DNA of 64,000 bases from Algibacter pectinivorans (GCF_900112595.1 NZ_FOMI01000005.1:186001-250000), one strand, 5' to 3'. Positions 1-10,047 are shown, counted from the first letter of the stretch. Notes: a model not told the origin generated them from the sequence alone. A program made the numbers and translations.

Positions 1-311
1 ATTTCATGCTGTATATAACGCTTTATCATTTTTCCTATAATAGGGAAAAGGGCTTCTACAACAGCATCTTGCGAGTTTTTAATTTCTTCCTTTAAAGTTT
101 TGGTAATGGTTGGTCCTAAGGTTTTAGGAATTTCCTTTATAAAGTTGTTTAGCTTATCATCAATGATAGGGTCTACCTTACCAGATAGCTTTTCCTTTTC
201 ATTAATGGTTTTTTCAAGACTTTTAATTTTTTTTTCGATAGATGAGGTAAACTCCCGCTCGTCTGTAAGCAGAATATCTTTAATGATACTTAGTTTTTCA
301 TCTTGATTCAT
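1..311 (-). CDS. conserved coiled-coil protein, N-terminal part (cut by window edge)
   Basis: Reading the minus strand from the ATG at 311-309 gives an open frame with no stop to base 1, about 103 residues, starting MNQDEKLSIIKDILLTDE. The visible part is charged and predicted helical (Glu/Lys-rich stretches around residues 15-45), with a later segment KNSQDAVVEALFPIIGKMIK. I recall flavobacterial envelope or OmpA-associated proteins with a similar N-terminus, but the diagnostic C-terminal domain lies outside the window, so function is not assigned. It starts 15 bp after the stop of the upstream coiled-coil gene at 326-688, so the two are probably co-transcribed. Confidence 0.6.
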   Translation of the reverse strand, partial: MNQDEKLSIIKDILLTDEREFTSSIEKKIKSLEKTINEKEKLSGKVDPIIDDKLNNFIKEIPKTLGPTITKTLKEEIKNSQDAVVEALFPIIGKMIKRYIQHE

Positions 312-325
312 TAGTGCAGTAGTAT

Positions 326-688
326 TTAGTCACTAATTTTCTCACCTAATTTTATAAAAAGTTCACCTAGTAATTTTCGGTTCACTTTTTTCTCATCGAG
401 GTTGTCTAATTTATCTTCAACAGATTTTTCTAAATCGGAAATTCTTATATTAATATCTGTGCTTAAGGTATCTATATTTTGTAAAATTTCAGATTCTACA
501 GTACCTATTAAGTTTTGAAGTTCTTCTTTTTTAGCTATAATATCAGCTTTTAAAGCTTCAAATTCCGAATTGTAAGCCTGAATATTTTCACCAAAAATAA
601 GTTCTTTAATGGCGTCAATTTTTGAATTAGCAGAATTAAGCTTGCCATTCAAATTTTCCGGAGTCTCTTCTTTTACTTGTTCTTTCAT
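326..688 (-). CDS. small coiled-coil hypothetical protein
   Basis: 120 residues, no signal peptide and no membrane segment. The protein is rich in Glu, Lys, Leu and Ile with heptad-like spacing over most of its length (for example the region around residues 45-100), indicating a long coiled coil. It is followed after 15 bp by the partial gene at the window edge, which is also coiled-coil rich, so the two may act together, possibly as a cytoplasmic scaffold. I do not recognise a named family. The start at 688 is the first ATG and begins MKEQVKEETPENLNG. Confidence 0.6.
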   Translation of the reverse strand: MKEQVKEETPENLNGKLNSANSKIDAIKELIFGENIQAYNSEFEALKADIIAKKEELQNLIGTVESEILQNIDTLSTDINIRISDLEKSVEDKLDNLDEKKVNRKLLGELFIKLGEKISD

Positions 689-997
689 TTTCGCAGTGGT
701 ATTAACCTATTCACACAAAAGTAGTTTAAAAAACACAATATGTGATATGTTTTTTCATTTTTTAGGTTTACGTTGGTAGAACTGTCTAGTAGTAAAGGTT
801 TGTTGCTTTAGGGTTTAATGCGTGATTAAGTTTAAAAAAAAGTGGTTGTAGAGGTATGTAGTTAATAATTCTGTTTTGTGTAAAGACTTAATTAAATGTT
901 GTAATTTTAGGTTTTTGTTATCTGTGTTTTTTTAATAAATTTTTGTTAGGAAGTAGTGGGATTGTTTTAGACTTGTATTTTCTATTTTGTAATAAAT
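689..997. other. intergenic stretch, nothing recognised
   Basis: About 310 AT-rich bases between the stop of the AraC gene and the start of the coiled-coil gene, both on the minus strand. No open frame of substance, RNA gene, clear terminator hairpin or repeat is visible. Confidence 0.5.
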
Positions 998-1885
998 TTA
1001 TTTTCTTTGACTTTGCTTGTAATTTCTGGGGGATTTTCCCATAAAACTCTTGAATATTCTTGAGAAATATAGAGGGTCGTTAAACCCTATTTGGTAGCTA
1101 ATTTCTTTAATGCTTAGATCTGTGTAACTTAAATATTCGCATGCTTTTTGTACTTTTTTTAGTTTAAAAAAAACGAGTACGGGGTAACCTGTGTTTAATT
1201 TAAATTTGGAATGTAGGTACGACTTGGAATAATTGAATTTAGAAGCAAGTTCATCTAGGGTAAAGTTTTTGTCTAAATTATTAAGTAAATAATCTTTAAC
1301 AGAATCTACTAAGTTTTTATTTTGCTGAGTATTACTAATAGACTGAAAATCGTAATAAACAAATGAACTTATAAAATTAAGACTCAATAGGTTTGCGTAT
1401 TCTATATGGTTTAATAGGTAATTATTGTTAAATAGGTCAAAGATTTTATTGAATTGGTCTATAATGCTTTTTGAAAAGGAAATGTTTTTATAATTATTGC
1501 TATCTGTTTTTGAATAGCGATTGTAAATTTCTTTACCAAAAGGCCCGTTAAAATGAAACCAGTAAATACTCCATGGGTTAGTATCATCTGCTTTATATTC
1601 ATGTTTTGTTTTTTTGGGTATTATAAAAAAACTGTTTGGAGTAATTAATGTTTTTTTGTTGTTTATAATAATTTCTCCTTTACCTTTTGTGCAATAAATA
1701 AAAATAAATTCTTTAGATCCTTTTTTTCTTGATCGAAAATGGTGATTTGCTACAGGGTAATAGCCTAGGTCACTAATATAAAAATTTTTTGAAATAGGAT
1801 TGTTTTTAATTTGTTCTAAAATGGGTTTTGGGAATGCAACCATTTTTTGCCCTAGAAAACCTTCTTTTAAATTATTTATATCCAT
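998..1885 (-). CDS. AraC-family transcriptional regulator, probable PUL activator
   Basis: 295 residues. The N-terminal half is a cupin-like sensor domain: the segment around residues 60-110 reads GKGEIIINNKKTLITPNSFF followed by an IPKKTKHEYKA motif, typical of AraC sugar-sensing domains. The C-terminal ~100 residues carry the double helix-turn-helix, with FTLDELASKFNYSKSYLHSK (first HTH) and SIKEISYQIGFNDPLYFSRI followed by FKSFMGKSPRNYK (second HTH and AraC signature). It has no membrane segment, so it is a cytosolic one-component regulator, unlike the hybrid two-component systems of many PULs. It is divergent from the PUL start at 2210, and the tandem TGTCyAT repeats in the shared intergenic region and in two other PUL promoters are its most likely targets (inference). 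Confidence 0.85.
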   Translation of the reverse strand: MDINNLKEGFLGQKMVAFPKPILEQIKNNPISKNFYISDLGYYPVANHHFRSRKKGSKEFIFIYCTKGKGEIIINNKKTLITPNSFFIIPKKTKHEYKADDTNPWSIYWFHFNGPFGKEIYNRYSKTDSNNYKNISFSKSIIDQFNKIFDLFNNNYLLNHIEYANLLSLNFISSFVYYDFQSISNTQQNKNLVDSVKDYLLNNLDKNFTLDELASKFNYSKSYLHSKFKLNTGYPVLVFFKLKKVQKACEYLSYTDLSIKEISYQIGFNDPLYFSRIFKSFMGKSPRNYKQSQRK

Positions 1886-1990
1886 TTTTTTCTGATTGTT
1901 TGGTTTTTATATAAATAGCATTGCTTTTAAGGTGTTAAAAGCTTAAATGCTTTTGTTATATGTGCTGTTTTTAAAGGTGTAAAGTAATTT

Positions 1991-2047
1991 TGTCCATGTA
2001 TATGCTTTTTTTGTCTATAGGTGGAGGGGCTTAATGCTGTAAATTTG
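1991..2047 (+). promoter_or_regulatory. putative AraC-type operator and -7 promoter element, PUL promoter 1
   Basis: Half-sites TGTCCAT (1991-1997) and TGTCTAT (2012-2018) are direct repeats with starts 21 bp apart, two helical turns, the spacing expected for an AraC-family dimer. An exact Bacteroidota -7 match, TAAATTTG, lies at 2040-2047, 28 bp after the start of the second half-site. The same geometry recurs at 11491-11547 and 28530-28586. It faces the SusE/F-like gene and would give a leader of about 155 bases. Confidence 0.6.
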
Positions 2048-2158
2048 TAAAATAACACTAAATTATTGTGTTATATTGTAAATAACGGCAAAATTTTATG
2101 ATATTGTTAATTATTGTAAGTTTAAGTAGGTCTTTTTTTTAGGAGTAAATTGTAAAAA

Positions 2159-2166
2159 TGTCTATG
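2159..2166 (+). promoter_or_regulatory. lone TGTCTATG half-site
   Basis: A single copy of the half-site found in the three paired operators, 44 bases before the first PUL gene. It has no partner 21 bp away on either side and no -7 box 28 bp downstream, so it may be an auxiliary site or chance. Confidence 0.25.
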
Positions 2167-2209
2167 TTTTGTTGTTGCCATGAATTGAATAAAACTAAAC
2201 AACTAAAAA

Positions 2210-3625
2210 ATGAAAAAAATGAAAACAAGTTTACTGTTTGTAGTCTGCATTGTTATGACTATAATGAGTTGTAATGATGAAGATGATTCTCAAGGAATAA
2301 ATTCTACCCCAGAGTTTATATCGTTTGTGGATGCTATTTCTTCTTTACCAGGTGAAACTCTTACTTTTGAAGCAGGAATTTCCGATCCGGCAGGAATTAA
2401 ATCGATTAATATTAAGTATGAGTCTTGGTTTTTAGATAAAACTATTTTTAAGGACTCTTTACCTGATGTTTATGAGTTGGCTTATGATTTTATAGTTCCC
2501 GATGATGCAGAGATGAATAGTGTGCATACTATTGTTATAACTGCATATAATGTAGGAGGGAATCAAATAACTAAAAATGTTGTGGTAACTTTAGATAAGG
2601 ATGTAACTAACCCAACGATACAAATTGTTAGCCCTACTAATCAATCAACAGTTTTAATAGGAGACGGTAATGAGATTGTATTGGATATTACTGTTTCTGA
2701 TGCAGAACTTGCTGAATTTAAAATTGAAAGTAGTGTTTTAAATGAAACTAAGGCGATTTCAGGTGAGACTTATAATTACATAAGAGCTTTAGATATAAGT
2801 ACTTTAGGTAACTATGAATTTGCAATAACTGTAACTGATGCCTCTGGGAATATAAGGACAGAAACAATATCAGTAAATGTGCTAGACGAATTGCTTTTTG
2901 AGGTTATGTATATTACAGATGTAACTAGTAATGCTGCTTTAAATGATGACTTGTTTGGTGTTCCTTATAGTACGATTGCTAGTACAGCTAGTACAGAAGA
3001 TGGTTATGTTTTTACAGGTAAATATTATTCTTCGACTCCTAATTCAGAAGTGAGATTTATTCCTCAACAAACCGCGTTCGAGCCCTATAGTTTTGGAGCG
3101 GATCCTAATGCTATGGGTGAATTGATTTTAGGTAATGATGCCTCAGTAAGTCCAATTGTTGTGCCTGGTGTTGGTTATTATGAAATAACTATGGATTTAA
3201 GAGATCAAAGTTATGTTGTAGAACCTTATGTGCCGATCGATACAGCTTTTGATCAAGTTTATGTTTTGGGTCGTGGTGTTTATCTAGACGCAACAAGCTC
3301 TACCTGCGTTGATAATTCAGATGGAAGTACAAGATGTTGGCACTTTTTGTCTGGAAAGCCTTTTATTCCAGATAGCAATAACCCGTATTTGTGGACTATA
3401 GATGTTACTGCTCAAGATCAACCTGATGATAATGGTGCTAATGGTTTTATATTAAATGCAAATCCAGAAGGTTGGGGTCCGTTTTGGAGAGTAGATGCCA
3501 ATGACCCGTCAGTAACAATACCTAATGCTGGAGCTAACTATGTTTTTGATGACAGTTCATTAAACAAGGATTATACTTTTGTGTTCGATACTCATTTAAA
3601 CAGACTCGTAGTGAAAAATAGATAA
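2210..3625 (+). CDS. SusE/SusF-like surface glycan-binding lipoprotein
   Basis: 471 residues. An SPII signal peptide ends at Cys21 (IMSC), followed by acidic residues NDEDD, the usual Bacteroidota surface-export context. Two Ig/cadherin-like domains follow: about residues 30-130 and 133-225, the latter starting NPTIQIVSPTNQSTV and ending with a TVTDASGN motif. The C-terminal half (about 228-471) resembles SusE/F outer-membrane domains, with GYVFTGKYY and YYEITMDLRDQSYVVEPY. It is likely to bind the target glycan at the cell surface beside SusC/SusD. It is the first gene of the PUL operon, 45 bp before susC. A second in-frame ATG lies three codons downstream. The role is inferred from position and architecture; sequence identity in this family is low. 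Confidence 0.75.
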   Translation: MKKMKTSLLFVVCIVMTIMSCNDEDDSQGINSTPEFISFVDAISSLPGETLTFEAGISDPAGIKSINIKYESWFLDKTIFKDSLPDVYELAYDFIVPDDAEMNSVHTIVITAYNVGGNQITKNVVVTLDKDVTNPTIQIVSPTNQSTVLIGDGNEIVLDITVSDAELAEFKIESSVLNETKAISGETYNYIRALDISTLGNYEFAITVTDASGNIRTETISVNVLDELLFEVMYITDVTSNAALNDDLFGVPYSTIASTASTEDGYVFTGKYYSSTPNSEVRFIPQQTAFEPYSFGADPNAMGELILGNDASVSPIVVPGVGYYEITMDLRDQSYVVEPYVPIDTAFDQVYVLGRGVYLDATSSTCVDNSDGSTRCWHFLSGKPFIPDSNNPYLWTIDVTAQDQPDDNGANGFILNANPEGWGPFWRVDANDPSVTIPNAGANYVFDDSSLNKDYTFVFDTHLNRLVVKNR

Positions 3626-3670
3626 AGAACTCTTGTAAATAAAAAAAATAACAAACAAACAACTAATTAA

Positions 3671-6600
3671 ATGAAACAAATAATTTTAATTATATTAGGA
3701 GTCCTTAGCTTTAGTTTTACGGCAGAAGCACAAAATATTATTGAAGGGACAATTACAGATAGCCAAGGGCAACCAATACCAGGGGTTAATGTTATAGAAA
3801 AAAACACGGTAAATGGTGTTGCCTCAGATTTTGATGGCAACTATACCATATCTACTAGAAACAACGCGATATTAGTATTTAGTTATATAGGTTATAAAAC
3901 ACAAGAAATTAGTGTAAATAGCAGAAGTAAAATACCAGTAATAATGGTAACTGACAATGCTAAGTTAGATGAAGTTGTGGTTATTGGTTATGGCTCAGTA
4001 GAAAAAGATAAAATTGCAACATCAATAGCTTCTATAGATGGTGAAGAAATATCTAAACAAGTAGCTAGTAATGCTGCTGAAGCGCTACAAGGAAAAGCAG
4101 CTGGTGTGCAGGTTTTGTCTTCTGGTGGGTCTCCAGGAGCATCGCCTAGAATTTTAGTGCGTGGTGTAACTACTATTTTAGGTAACTCGAGTCCTTTAAT
4201 AGTTGTAGATGGTGTATTGCAGCCAAGTGGCACTTCCTTAAATGCTGTGAACCCGCAAGATATAAGTAGTATGGATATTTTAAAGGATGCGGCAGCTTCT
4301 GCTATATATGGTTCTAGAGCTTCAAACGGTGTAATTCTAATTACTACAAAAAGAGGTAAGTCTGGTAAACCTGTAGTTAATTTTGATTTTAATTACGGTG
4401 TTCAGGGTTGGGATAGGATAGCAGTAGCCGATGCACAAGAGTATATAAGTGTTATTAATACTCGAAGAATAAATGATGGCACTGCACCACTTTATAATCC
4501 TGAAGACTATGGGGCAGGCACGGATTGGTGGAATGAGGTTGTTGAGGATTTTGCTCCAGTTGTTAATGCTAATTTAAGAGCGTCAGGAGGTAGTGAAAAG
4601 ATTAAATATGGCGCAAGTGTTAGTTTTTTCGATCAACAATCCAATTATAATAAAGGGTATTATCAAAGAGTTACAGGGCGTTTTAATATAGATTTTGAAC
4701 TATCGGATAGGGTTACTTTAAAACAGGATATTAGCCCTAGGTTTGAGAGCTATGAAAACACCCCTAATTTATTATTTAATACACTTAGGATAGACCCTTT
4801 AACACCTGTTTATGTTTCTCAAAGCGAACGAGTAGGGCGCAACGAATATAGTATTTTTGGTTTGTCAGAAAATTTGGTACCCAATCCAGTTGCGCAATTA
4901 GCAAGGCAGTTTACAGAAAACAAATTCTTTGGTTTGTTTTCTAATACCCAGTTAAATTTTAAAATAACACCAGACATAACTTTTACTTCTCAACTAGGTC
5001 TTAATGTAACGTCTTTAACATGGGAGGTTTTTAATCCTGAATATTTTATTGGGCCTAATCGTCAGAACGAAATTAATAACTATACTAAAAATGTAACTCA
5101 AAATTTTGATTACGTTGTTAATAATACAATAGCTTTTGATAAAACTATAAATAAAAAGCATTACTTAAATTTATTAGGTGGAATTCTGTTTGACTCAGAA
5201 AACACAAATTATTTACGTGGTTATGCCGATGGGCTTCCTAGTAATACCGACCAAAATTTATGGCAGTTAGACGCGGCAGAAGGCGAGACTATAAGAGCGT
5301 CAGGAAATCAGGGTACTCAAAATATACTTTCGGGTGTTTTTAGAACAATTTATAGCTATGATAGAAAGTATACAATTAACGCGTCAGTAAGAGTTGATCA
5401 GTCTTCTCGTTTTCCGAAAGAGAACAGGATAGGAATATTTTCTAGTGCCTCATTTGCTTGGGATGTCGATTCGGAAGATTTTTTCAAAAGTGAAACCGTA
5501 AATAATTTGCGACTTAAAATAGGAATAGGTGAAGTAGGTAATCAAAACATAAATAGAGACGGCGCAGATTTTACTATTGGTTCGGATGATTATGTTTTAG
5601 GGGGGCAGCGTGTGGTATCTAACTTCTTAGGGCAATTCGGAAACCCTAATTTAAAATGGGAAACCGTAAAAGATAAAAATTTTGGGTTTGATTTAGGGGT
5701 GTTTAATAATGAATTGACACTTTCTGCGGAGTACTATATTAAAACTTCTGAAGATTTATTAAATCAAGTTGAATTACCCAATTATACAGGTGTTCCAGGA
5801 ACGGTGGCTCAAAATGTAGGTAGTGTTGAATCAAAAGGTATTGATATAGCTTTAGGTTATAACAAAAAATGGAATGATTTTACTTTAGGACTTAATTTAA
5901 CTGTATCATCAAATGAAAGTAAAGCTGTGGAGTTAGCACCAGGTAATGAGTTGATTTTAGGACAAAGAAGACCTACTTTAGGGAATAGATTTGTAAAAAT
6001 AACTGAGTTAGGAGAGGTTGTGGGATTGTTTCAAGGGTACAAAACAGACGGTATCTTTCAAAACCAAACGGAGCTAAACTCACATACCTCTGAAAATGGA
6101 AAGGTTGTTCAGCCAAATGCACAAGTTGGGGATTTACGTTTTGTGGACCAAAACGGTGATGGTCAATTAAACGACGAAGACTTAGTGACTTTAGGAAACC
6201 CATTTCCAGATTTTTTTGGAGGTTTAAATCTAAATATGCAATATAAAAAGATAGATTTATCTATGCAATGGTATGGCACCTTCGGGAATGACGTGTATAA
6301 TGGTAATCTAGAATATATTCGAGCAGGTACACAAAATCTTAATGTGCTTGCTGGTACTACAGATGTTGTATGGACGCCAACAAATACAGATGCAAAATTT
6401 CCAAGACTAACAGAATTAGATAGAAATGGAAATTATAAGAATCCATCAGACCTTTTTATAGAGGATGGTTCTTATTTGAGATTGCGTAATATTCAGTTAG
6501 GGTATAACTTTGATGTTAAAGGTTTTCAAAAGTGTAGATTTTATGTTTCAGGGCAAAACCTTATTACAATTACAGACTATAGTGGTTTTGATCCTGAGGT

Positions 6601-6694
6601 TCAATCAGGTGGTATTATTGATGGTCTAGGAGTGGATTTTGGAAGAAACCCTGTATCCAAAACATATTTATTAGGACTAAATTTAACTTTATAA
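3671..6694 (+). CDS. SusC-like TonB-dependent outer-membrane glycan transporter
   Basis: 1007 residues, the usual SusC length. A Sec signal peptide (residues 1-20, ending EAQ) is followed by a carboxypeptidase-D regulatory-like domain (about 22-105: EGTITDSQGQPIPGVNV and FSYIGYKTQEI), the TonB plug (about 110-230: VVIGYGSVEKDKIATSIASI, the SusC motif LKDAAASAIYGSRASNGVI) and a 22-strand barrel to the C-terminus (ending YLLGLNLTL). It imports oligosaccharides into the periplasm using TonB energy, with the SusD partner encoded 5 bp downstream as lid. The tight spacing and conserved order mark this as the PUL core. No frameshift or truncation is seen. Confidence 0.95.
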   Translation: MKQIILIILGVLSFSFTAEAQNIIEGTITDSQGQPIPGVNVIEKNTVNGVASDFDGNYTISTRNNAILVFSYIGYKTQEISVNSRSKIPVIMVTDNAKLDEVVVIGYGSVEKDKIATSIASIDGEEISKQVASNAAEALQGKAAGVQVLSSGGSPGASPRILVRGVTTILGNSSPLIVVDGVLQPSGTSLNAVNPQDISSMDILKDAAASAIYGSRASNGVILITTKRGKSGKPVVNFDFNYGVQGWDRIAVADAQEYISVINTRRINDGTAPLYNPEDYGAGTDWWNEVVEDFAPVVNANLRASGGSEKIKYGASVSFFDQQSNYNKGYYQRVTGRFNIDFELSDRVTLKQDISPRFESYENTPNLLFNTLRIDPLTPVYVSQSERVGRNEYSIFGLSENLVPNPVAQLARQFTENKFFGLFSNTQLNFKITPDITFTSQLGLNVTSLTWEVFNPEYFIGPNRQNEINNYTKNVTQNFDYVVNNTIAFDKTINKKHYLNLLGGILFDSENTNYLRGYADGLPSNTDQNLWQLDAAEGETIRASGNQGTQNILSGVFRTIYSYDRKYTINASVRVDQSSRFPKENRIGIFSSASFAWDVDSEDFFKSETVNNLRLKIGIGEVGNQNINRDGADFTIGSDDYVLGGQRVVSNFLGQFGNPNLKWETVKDKNFGFDLGVFNNELTLSAEYYIKTSEDLLNQVELPNYTGVPGTVAQNVGSVESKGIDIALGYNKKWNDFTLGLNLTVSSNESKAVELAPGNELILGQRRPTLGNRFVKITELGEVVGLFQGYKTDGIFQNQTELNSHTSENGKVVQPNAQVGDLRFVDQNGDGQLNDEDLVTLGNPFPDFFGGLNLNMQYKKIDLSMQWYGTFGNDVYNGNLEYIRAGTQNLNVLAGTTDVVWTPTNTDAKFPRLTELDRNGNYKNPSDLFIEDGSYLRLRNIQLGYNFDVKGFQKCRFYVSGQNLITITDYSGFDPEVQSGGIIDGLGVDFGRNPVSKTYLLGLNLTL

Positions 6695-6699
6695 AAATT

Positions 6700-8280
6700 A
6701 TGAAAAAGATTGTATTATTTTTAACGATTATTACAGCACTAGTCTTTGTGGGGTGTGATAAAGAAGATTTTTTAGATCAGCCGGTTCAAGGCAAGCAAAC
6801 GTTGGATGATTTCTTTTCAAATGCCCAAAACGCAGAAAATTTTATCAATGGTATCTACAGAAAGATAAATGGAGAAAGTTGGTGGCAAGTTAATTTTCAG
6901 CGACAAATTAACGAAATGGCAACCGATGATAATTGGGCTGGTAATACGGAGCAACCTAGGCCAGATATTTTTGGAATAGCACAATACAACGTGTTTCCGG
7001 GTTCAACTTATTTTAATTCTTTTTGGGAAAGTCATTACATAGGAATTACACGTGCTAATATCGCTTTAGATCGTATTCCGGGTGTCGAAATTGACTTGGA
7101 GAAAAAAGAACAATATCTTGGCGAAGCCAAATTTATTAGGGCATTTTTCTATTTCGACTTAGTAAGGAATTTTGGAGGTGTACCAATAGTGTCTTCTTAC
7201 AATGAAATTTTGGACCCTTCAATTAATGACAAAACAAGAGCTTCAGTTGAAGATGTGTATGCGTTTGTAGAAGCAGATTTAAAAGAAGCTATAGGTAGTT
7301 TGCCAAGAAAAAGCGAGTATGCACCAACCGATTTAGGAAGGGCTACTAAGGGGGCGGCTCAATCCTTATTGGCTAAAGTTTACTTGTATCAAGAAAAATG
7401 GGATAAAGCGCAAACCATGGCTAAAACGGTAATGGATTCCGGTGAATATGCTTTGGAACCAGATTTTGCAAACCTTTATAAGGTAGGTTTTGCTCATGGT
7501 GTCGAATCAATTTTTGCAGTTGAGTTTATTAATAATCCAACATTTTCTGAGGTTGGAGGTCAATTCCCTATTACTAATGGTAGCCGTGGCGACCGTGGCT
7601 GGGGTTGGGGTTCACCTACAAGTGACTTAGAAAATGCTTTCTTGAGTGAAGGTGATAATATAAGGTTAAGGTCTACTATTATTAAGCATGGTGAGCCAGT
7701 ATTTGGAGATCCAGAGGTGTCCGAATTTGATGGGATACCATCTGAGAATAAATCAGGACGTACCAATAGAAAGTATTACACACCATTAGCAGATAGACCA
7801 GAGCCTTACGCAAGAGGTCAAATACCAGGACAGTACATTCATTTAAGGTTAGCCGATGTTATTCTTATTCATGCAGAGGCGGCGTATTTTAATGATGATG
7901 AAACCTCTGCACGAAACTCTATGAAATTGGTGAGAGATAGAGTTGGGTTAGATACTAATATGTCCTTATCCGGTACAGCTTTAAGGGATGCTATTTGGAA
8001 GGAAAGACGCTTGGAGCTTGCTTTAGAACAACAAAGACTTTATGATATTAGAAGACAAAAAATAAATGGTGTACCTAGAATAGCGTTAATACTAGGTCCA
8101 AACGGGTCTTTTGTTAAGTATAATACAGAAGAAAGTACAGACCCGTTTGAAACTACAAATCTTAAAGAGTCACAAGATAGTGGAGCCTTGTTTGATCCAA
8201 ATATCCATATGTTATGGCCTATTCCTCCGGAAGAAATTCAATTATCTAGAGGTAATATAAAGCAAAACCCAGGGTATTAA
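6700..8280 (+). CDS. SusD/RagB-family surface glycan-binding lipoprotein
   Basis: 526 residues. An SPII signal peptide ends at Cys19 (FVGC), then DKEDFLDQPVQG, the characteristic SusD start. The N-terminal SusD-like domain covers about 20-230 (FINGIYRKINGE; AKFIRAFFYFDLVRNFGGVP, a hallmark SusD helix) with TPR-like helices (SLLAKVYLYQEKWDKA). The C-terminal RagB/SusD domain includes LRLADVILIHAEAAYF and WKERRLELALEQQRLYDIRR, ending in IKQNPGY, the typical final motif. It caps the SusC barrel and captures oligosaccharide. It is 5 bp downstream of susC, surely in the same transcript. Confidence 0.95.
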   Translation: MKKIVLFLTIITALVFVGCDKEDFLDQPVQGKQTLDDFFSNAQNAENFINGIYRKINGESWWQVNFQRQINEMATDDNWAGNTEQPRPDIFGIAQYNVFPGSTYFNSFWESHYIGITRANIALDRIPGVEIDLEKKEQYLGEAKFIRAFFYFDLVRNFGGVPIVSSYNEILDPSINDKTRASVEDVYAFVEADLKEAIGSLPRKSEYAPTDLGRATKGAAQSLLAKVYLYQEKWDKAQTMAKTVMDSGEYALEPDFANLYKVGFAHGVESIFAVEFINNPTFSEVGGQFPITNGSRGDRGWGWGSPTSDLENAFLSEGDNIRLRSTIIKHGEPVFGDPEVSEFDGIPSENKSGRTNRKYYTPLADRPEPYARGQIPGQYIHLRLADVILIHAEAAYFNDDETSARNSMKLVRDRVGLDTNMSLSGTALRDAIWKERRLELALEQQRLYDIRRQKINGVPRIALILGPNGSFVKYNTEESTDPFETTNLKESQDSGALFDPNIHMLWPIPPEEIQLSRGNIKQNPGY

Positions 8281-8287
8281 TCTTTAA

Positions 8288-9931
8288 ATGAAATTTAGAA
8301 TTGAAACGATGTTAAAATTGAATAGGTATATTCTGTGTTTTCTAACTGTAGGAGTCTTGGCTGGATGTAGTGCTAACAGCACTACAGGTCCCAATGACCC
8401 CAAGTTTGATGTGCTGGAAGAAAGAGTAACCCTTAATTTACACAATTTATTTCAAGAAATAGATCATTTTGGAGCTTCAGGTGGTTTTCAGGACCAGTGG
8501 ATTGGGAAATGGCCTGAAACTTCTAAAAATCAAGTTGCTAAATTGCTTTTTAGTAGTGAAATGGATAGCCAGGGTAATCCCGAAGGTATTGGTCTCTCTT
8601 TATGGAGGACCATAATCGGTGATGGGGCTGCAGATCAATCTAATAGCGGTTTTTTTGCTTCCAATTGGTTTAGAGAAACAGAATGTTATCTAAACGCTAA
8701 TGGAAATTACGACTGGAGCAAGCAAAAAGGAGAGCAATGGTTTCTATCTAAAGCGAGAGAATATGGTGTGACAAAATTTACGGCCTGGGCGGGGACACCT
8801 CCTTATTTCATGACAAAAAATGGATACGTGTTTAGTACAGAAGAAGTCCCTAGTTTTAATTGCAAGGTAGATAAATATGATGATTATGCAAATTTTCTTG
8901 CCGACGTATTAAAAAACTATGAAAACCAGGGGTATAACTTTGAAACAGTGTGTCCGTTTAATGAAACACAATACGAATGGAATTCCGATGTTGGAAGTGC
9001 TCAACAGTCAGGAACTAAGGCATCGAACTCAGAAGTTGCAGCTGTTACGAGAATCATTGATAGTGTTTTTAGTAAAAAAAATATTAACACTAAAATAATG
9101 ATTCCAGAGGCAGCTCAACTAAAGTATTTGTTTGAAGGTACGAATAATACTTCAAACCAGGTAAGTGAGTTTTTTAATAGTTCAAGTGCTAATTATATTG
9201 GAGATTTAGACAATATCTCAAAACATGTAGCTGCACATAGTTATTGGAGTAATGAAACTACGAGTGAGTCTTTAAGACAACGAAAATCTTTAAAAACGAC
9301 ATTATCAAGTTATGGATTAGATTATTGGCAAACAGAATATAGTTTGCTTGGTACAGCCTACCAACAAGGAAAAGATCCTTCTGTTTTAAAAGAAATTGAT
9401 TATGCTTTGTGGTTAAGCCGTATCATTCATACTGATTTAGTATTTGGCAACGCAACAGGGTGGAGTTTTTGGACAGCATTAAATCAATCTACTTATGGTG
9501 ATCATCCCTTTCGGTTTAACCTTGTTTTGTATCAACCTAACTCTAATGGTTCATTTCATACAGATGGCACTTACAAGGAAAATAAACTTCTTTGGGCACT
9601 TGGTAATTTTAGCCGATTTGTAAGACCTGGTATGGTTCGTTTTGAAGTTTTAAATCCAGAATATAGCGATAATACTTCAGTAGAAAATTTTATGATTTCA
9701 GGCTATAGAAGTACAGTTAGCAACGATTTAGTTTTAGTATGTATTAATAATACAGATAATAATAAAGCTATTTCCTTTAAAAATTACACTAAAGACTTTG
9801 AATTGGTGGGAGATACATTTAATACCTATACCACGTCAACAATAAATAATTTAAAAAAAGCTTCCGTGGCATATGATGCTATATCAATTCCTGCTAAATC
9901 TATTGTAACGTTAAAGGGAGAGCTCAATTAG
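8288..9931 (+). CDS. GH30-like glycoside hydrolase lipoprotein
   Basis: 547 residues. An SPII lipobox VLAGC gives Cys27; an alternative ATG at 8309 would leave a signal peptide of normal length. After a Ser/Thr/Pro/Asp tether comes a clan GH-A barrel of GH30 type: FQEIDHFGASGGF at about 55-67, a probable acid/base Glu226 in CPFNETQ and probable nucleophile Glu350 in YWQTEY. The C-terminal part (about 430-547) resembles the beta-sandwich attached to GH30 barrels. It is paralogous to the enzyme at 11588, sharing GNPEGIGLSLWR versus GSPKGIGLSIWR and the WTAL segment. Substrate and GH30 subfamily are unresolved; beta-galactan, beta-fucoside or other beta-linked chains are possible. It lies 7 bp after susD, so it belongs to the core operon, and is probably surface-exposed. 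Confidence 0.8.
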   Translation: MKFRIETMLKLNRYILCFLTVGVLAGCSANSTTGPNDPKFDVLEERVTLNLHNLFQEIDHFGASGGFQDQWIGKWPETSKNQVAKLLFSSEMDSQGNPEGIGLSLWRTIIGDGAADQSNSGFFASNWFRETECYLNANGNYDWSKQKGEQWFLSKAREYGVTKFTAWAGTPPYFMTKNGYVFSTEEVPSFNCKVDKYDDYANFLADVLKNYENQGYNFETVCPFNETQYEWNSDVGSAQQSGTKASNSEVAAVTRIIDSVFSKKNINTKIMIPEAAQLKYLFEGTNNTSNQVSEFFNSSSANYIGDLDNISKHVAAHSYWSNETTSESLRQRKSLKTTLSSYGLDYWQTEYSLLGTAYQQGKDPSVLKEIDYALWLSRIIHTDLVFGNATGWSFWTALNQSTYGDHPFRFNLVLYQPNSNGSFHTDGTYKENKLLWALGNFSRFVRPGMVRFEVLNPEYSDNTSVENFMISGYRSTVSNDLVLVCINNTDNNKAISFKNYTKDFELVGDTFNTYTTSTINNLKKASVAYDAISIPAKSIVTLKGELN

Positions 9932-10047
9932 TTATTATTATTTATAAAATGCCATAAACATAAGTTATGTGTGTTTTGTTTAGAAGGTCAATTTCCAAGA
10001 CAACTAATCTTTGGTTAAAAATACAAAATAATATAAAAAATTTAAAA

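Noticed and set aside
9967-10047. Longer start for the clan GH-A lipoprotein
   Set aside because: It would place 27 residues before a clean lipoprotein signal peptide; the ATG at 10048 fits the signal.
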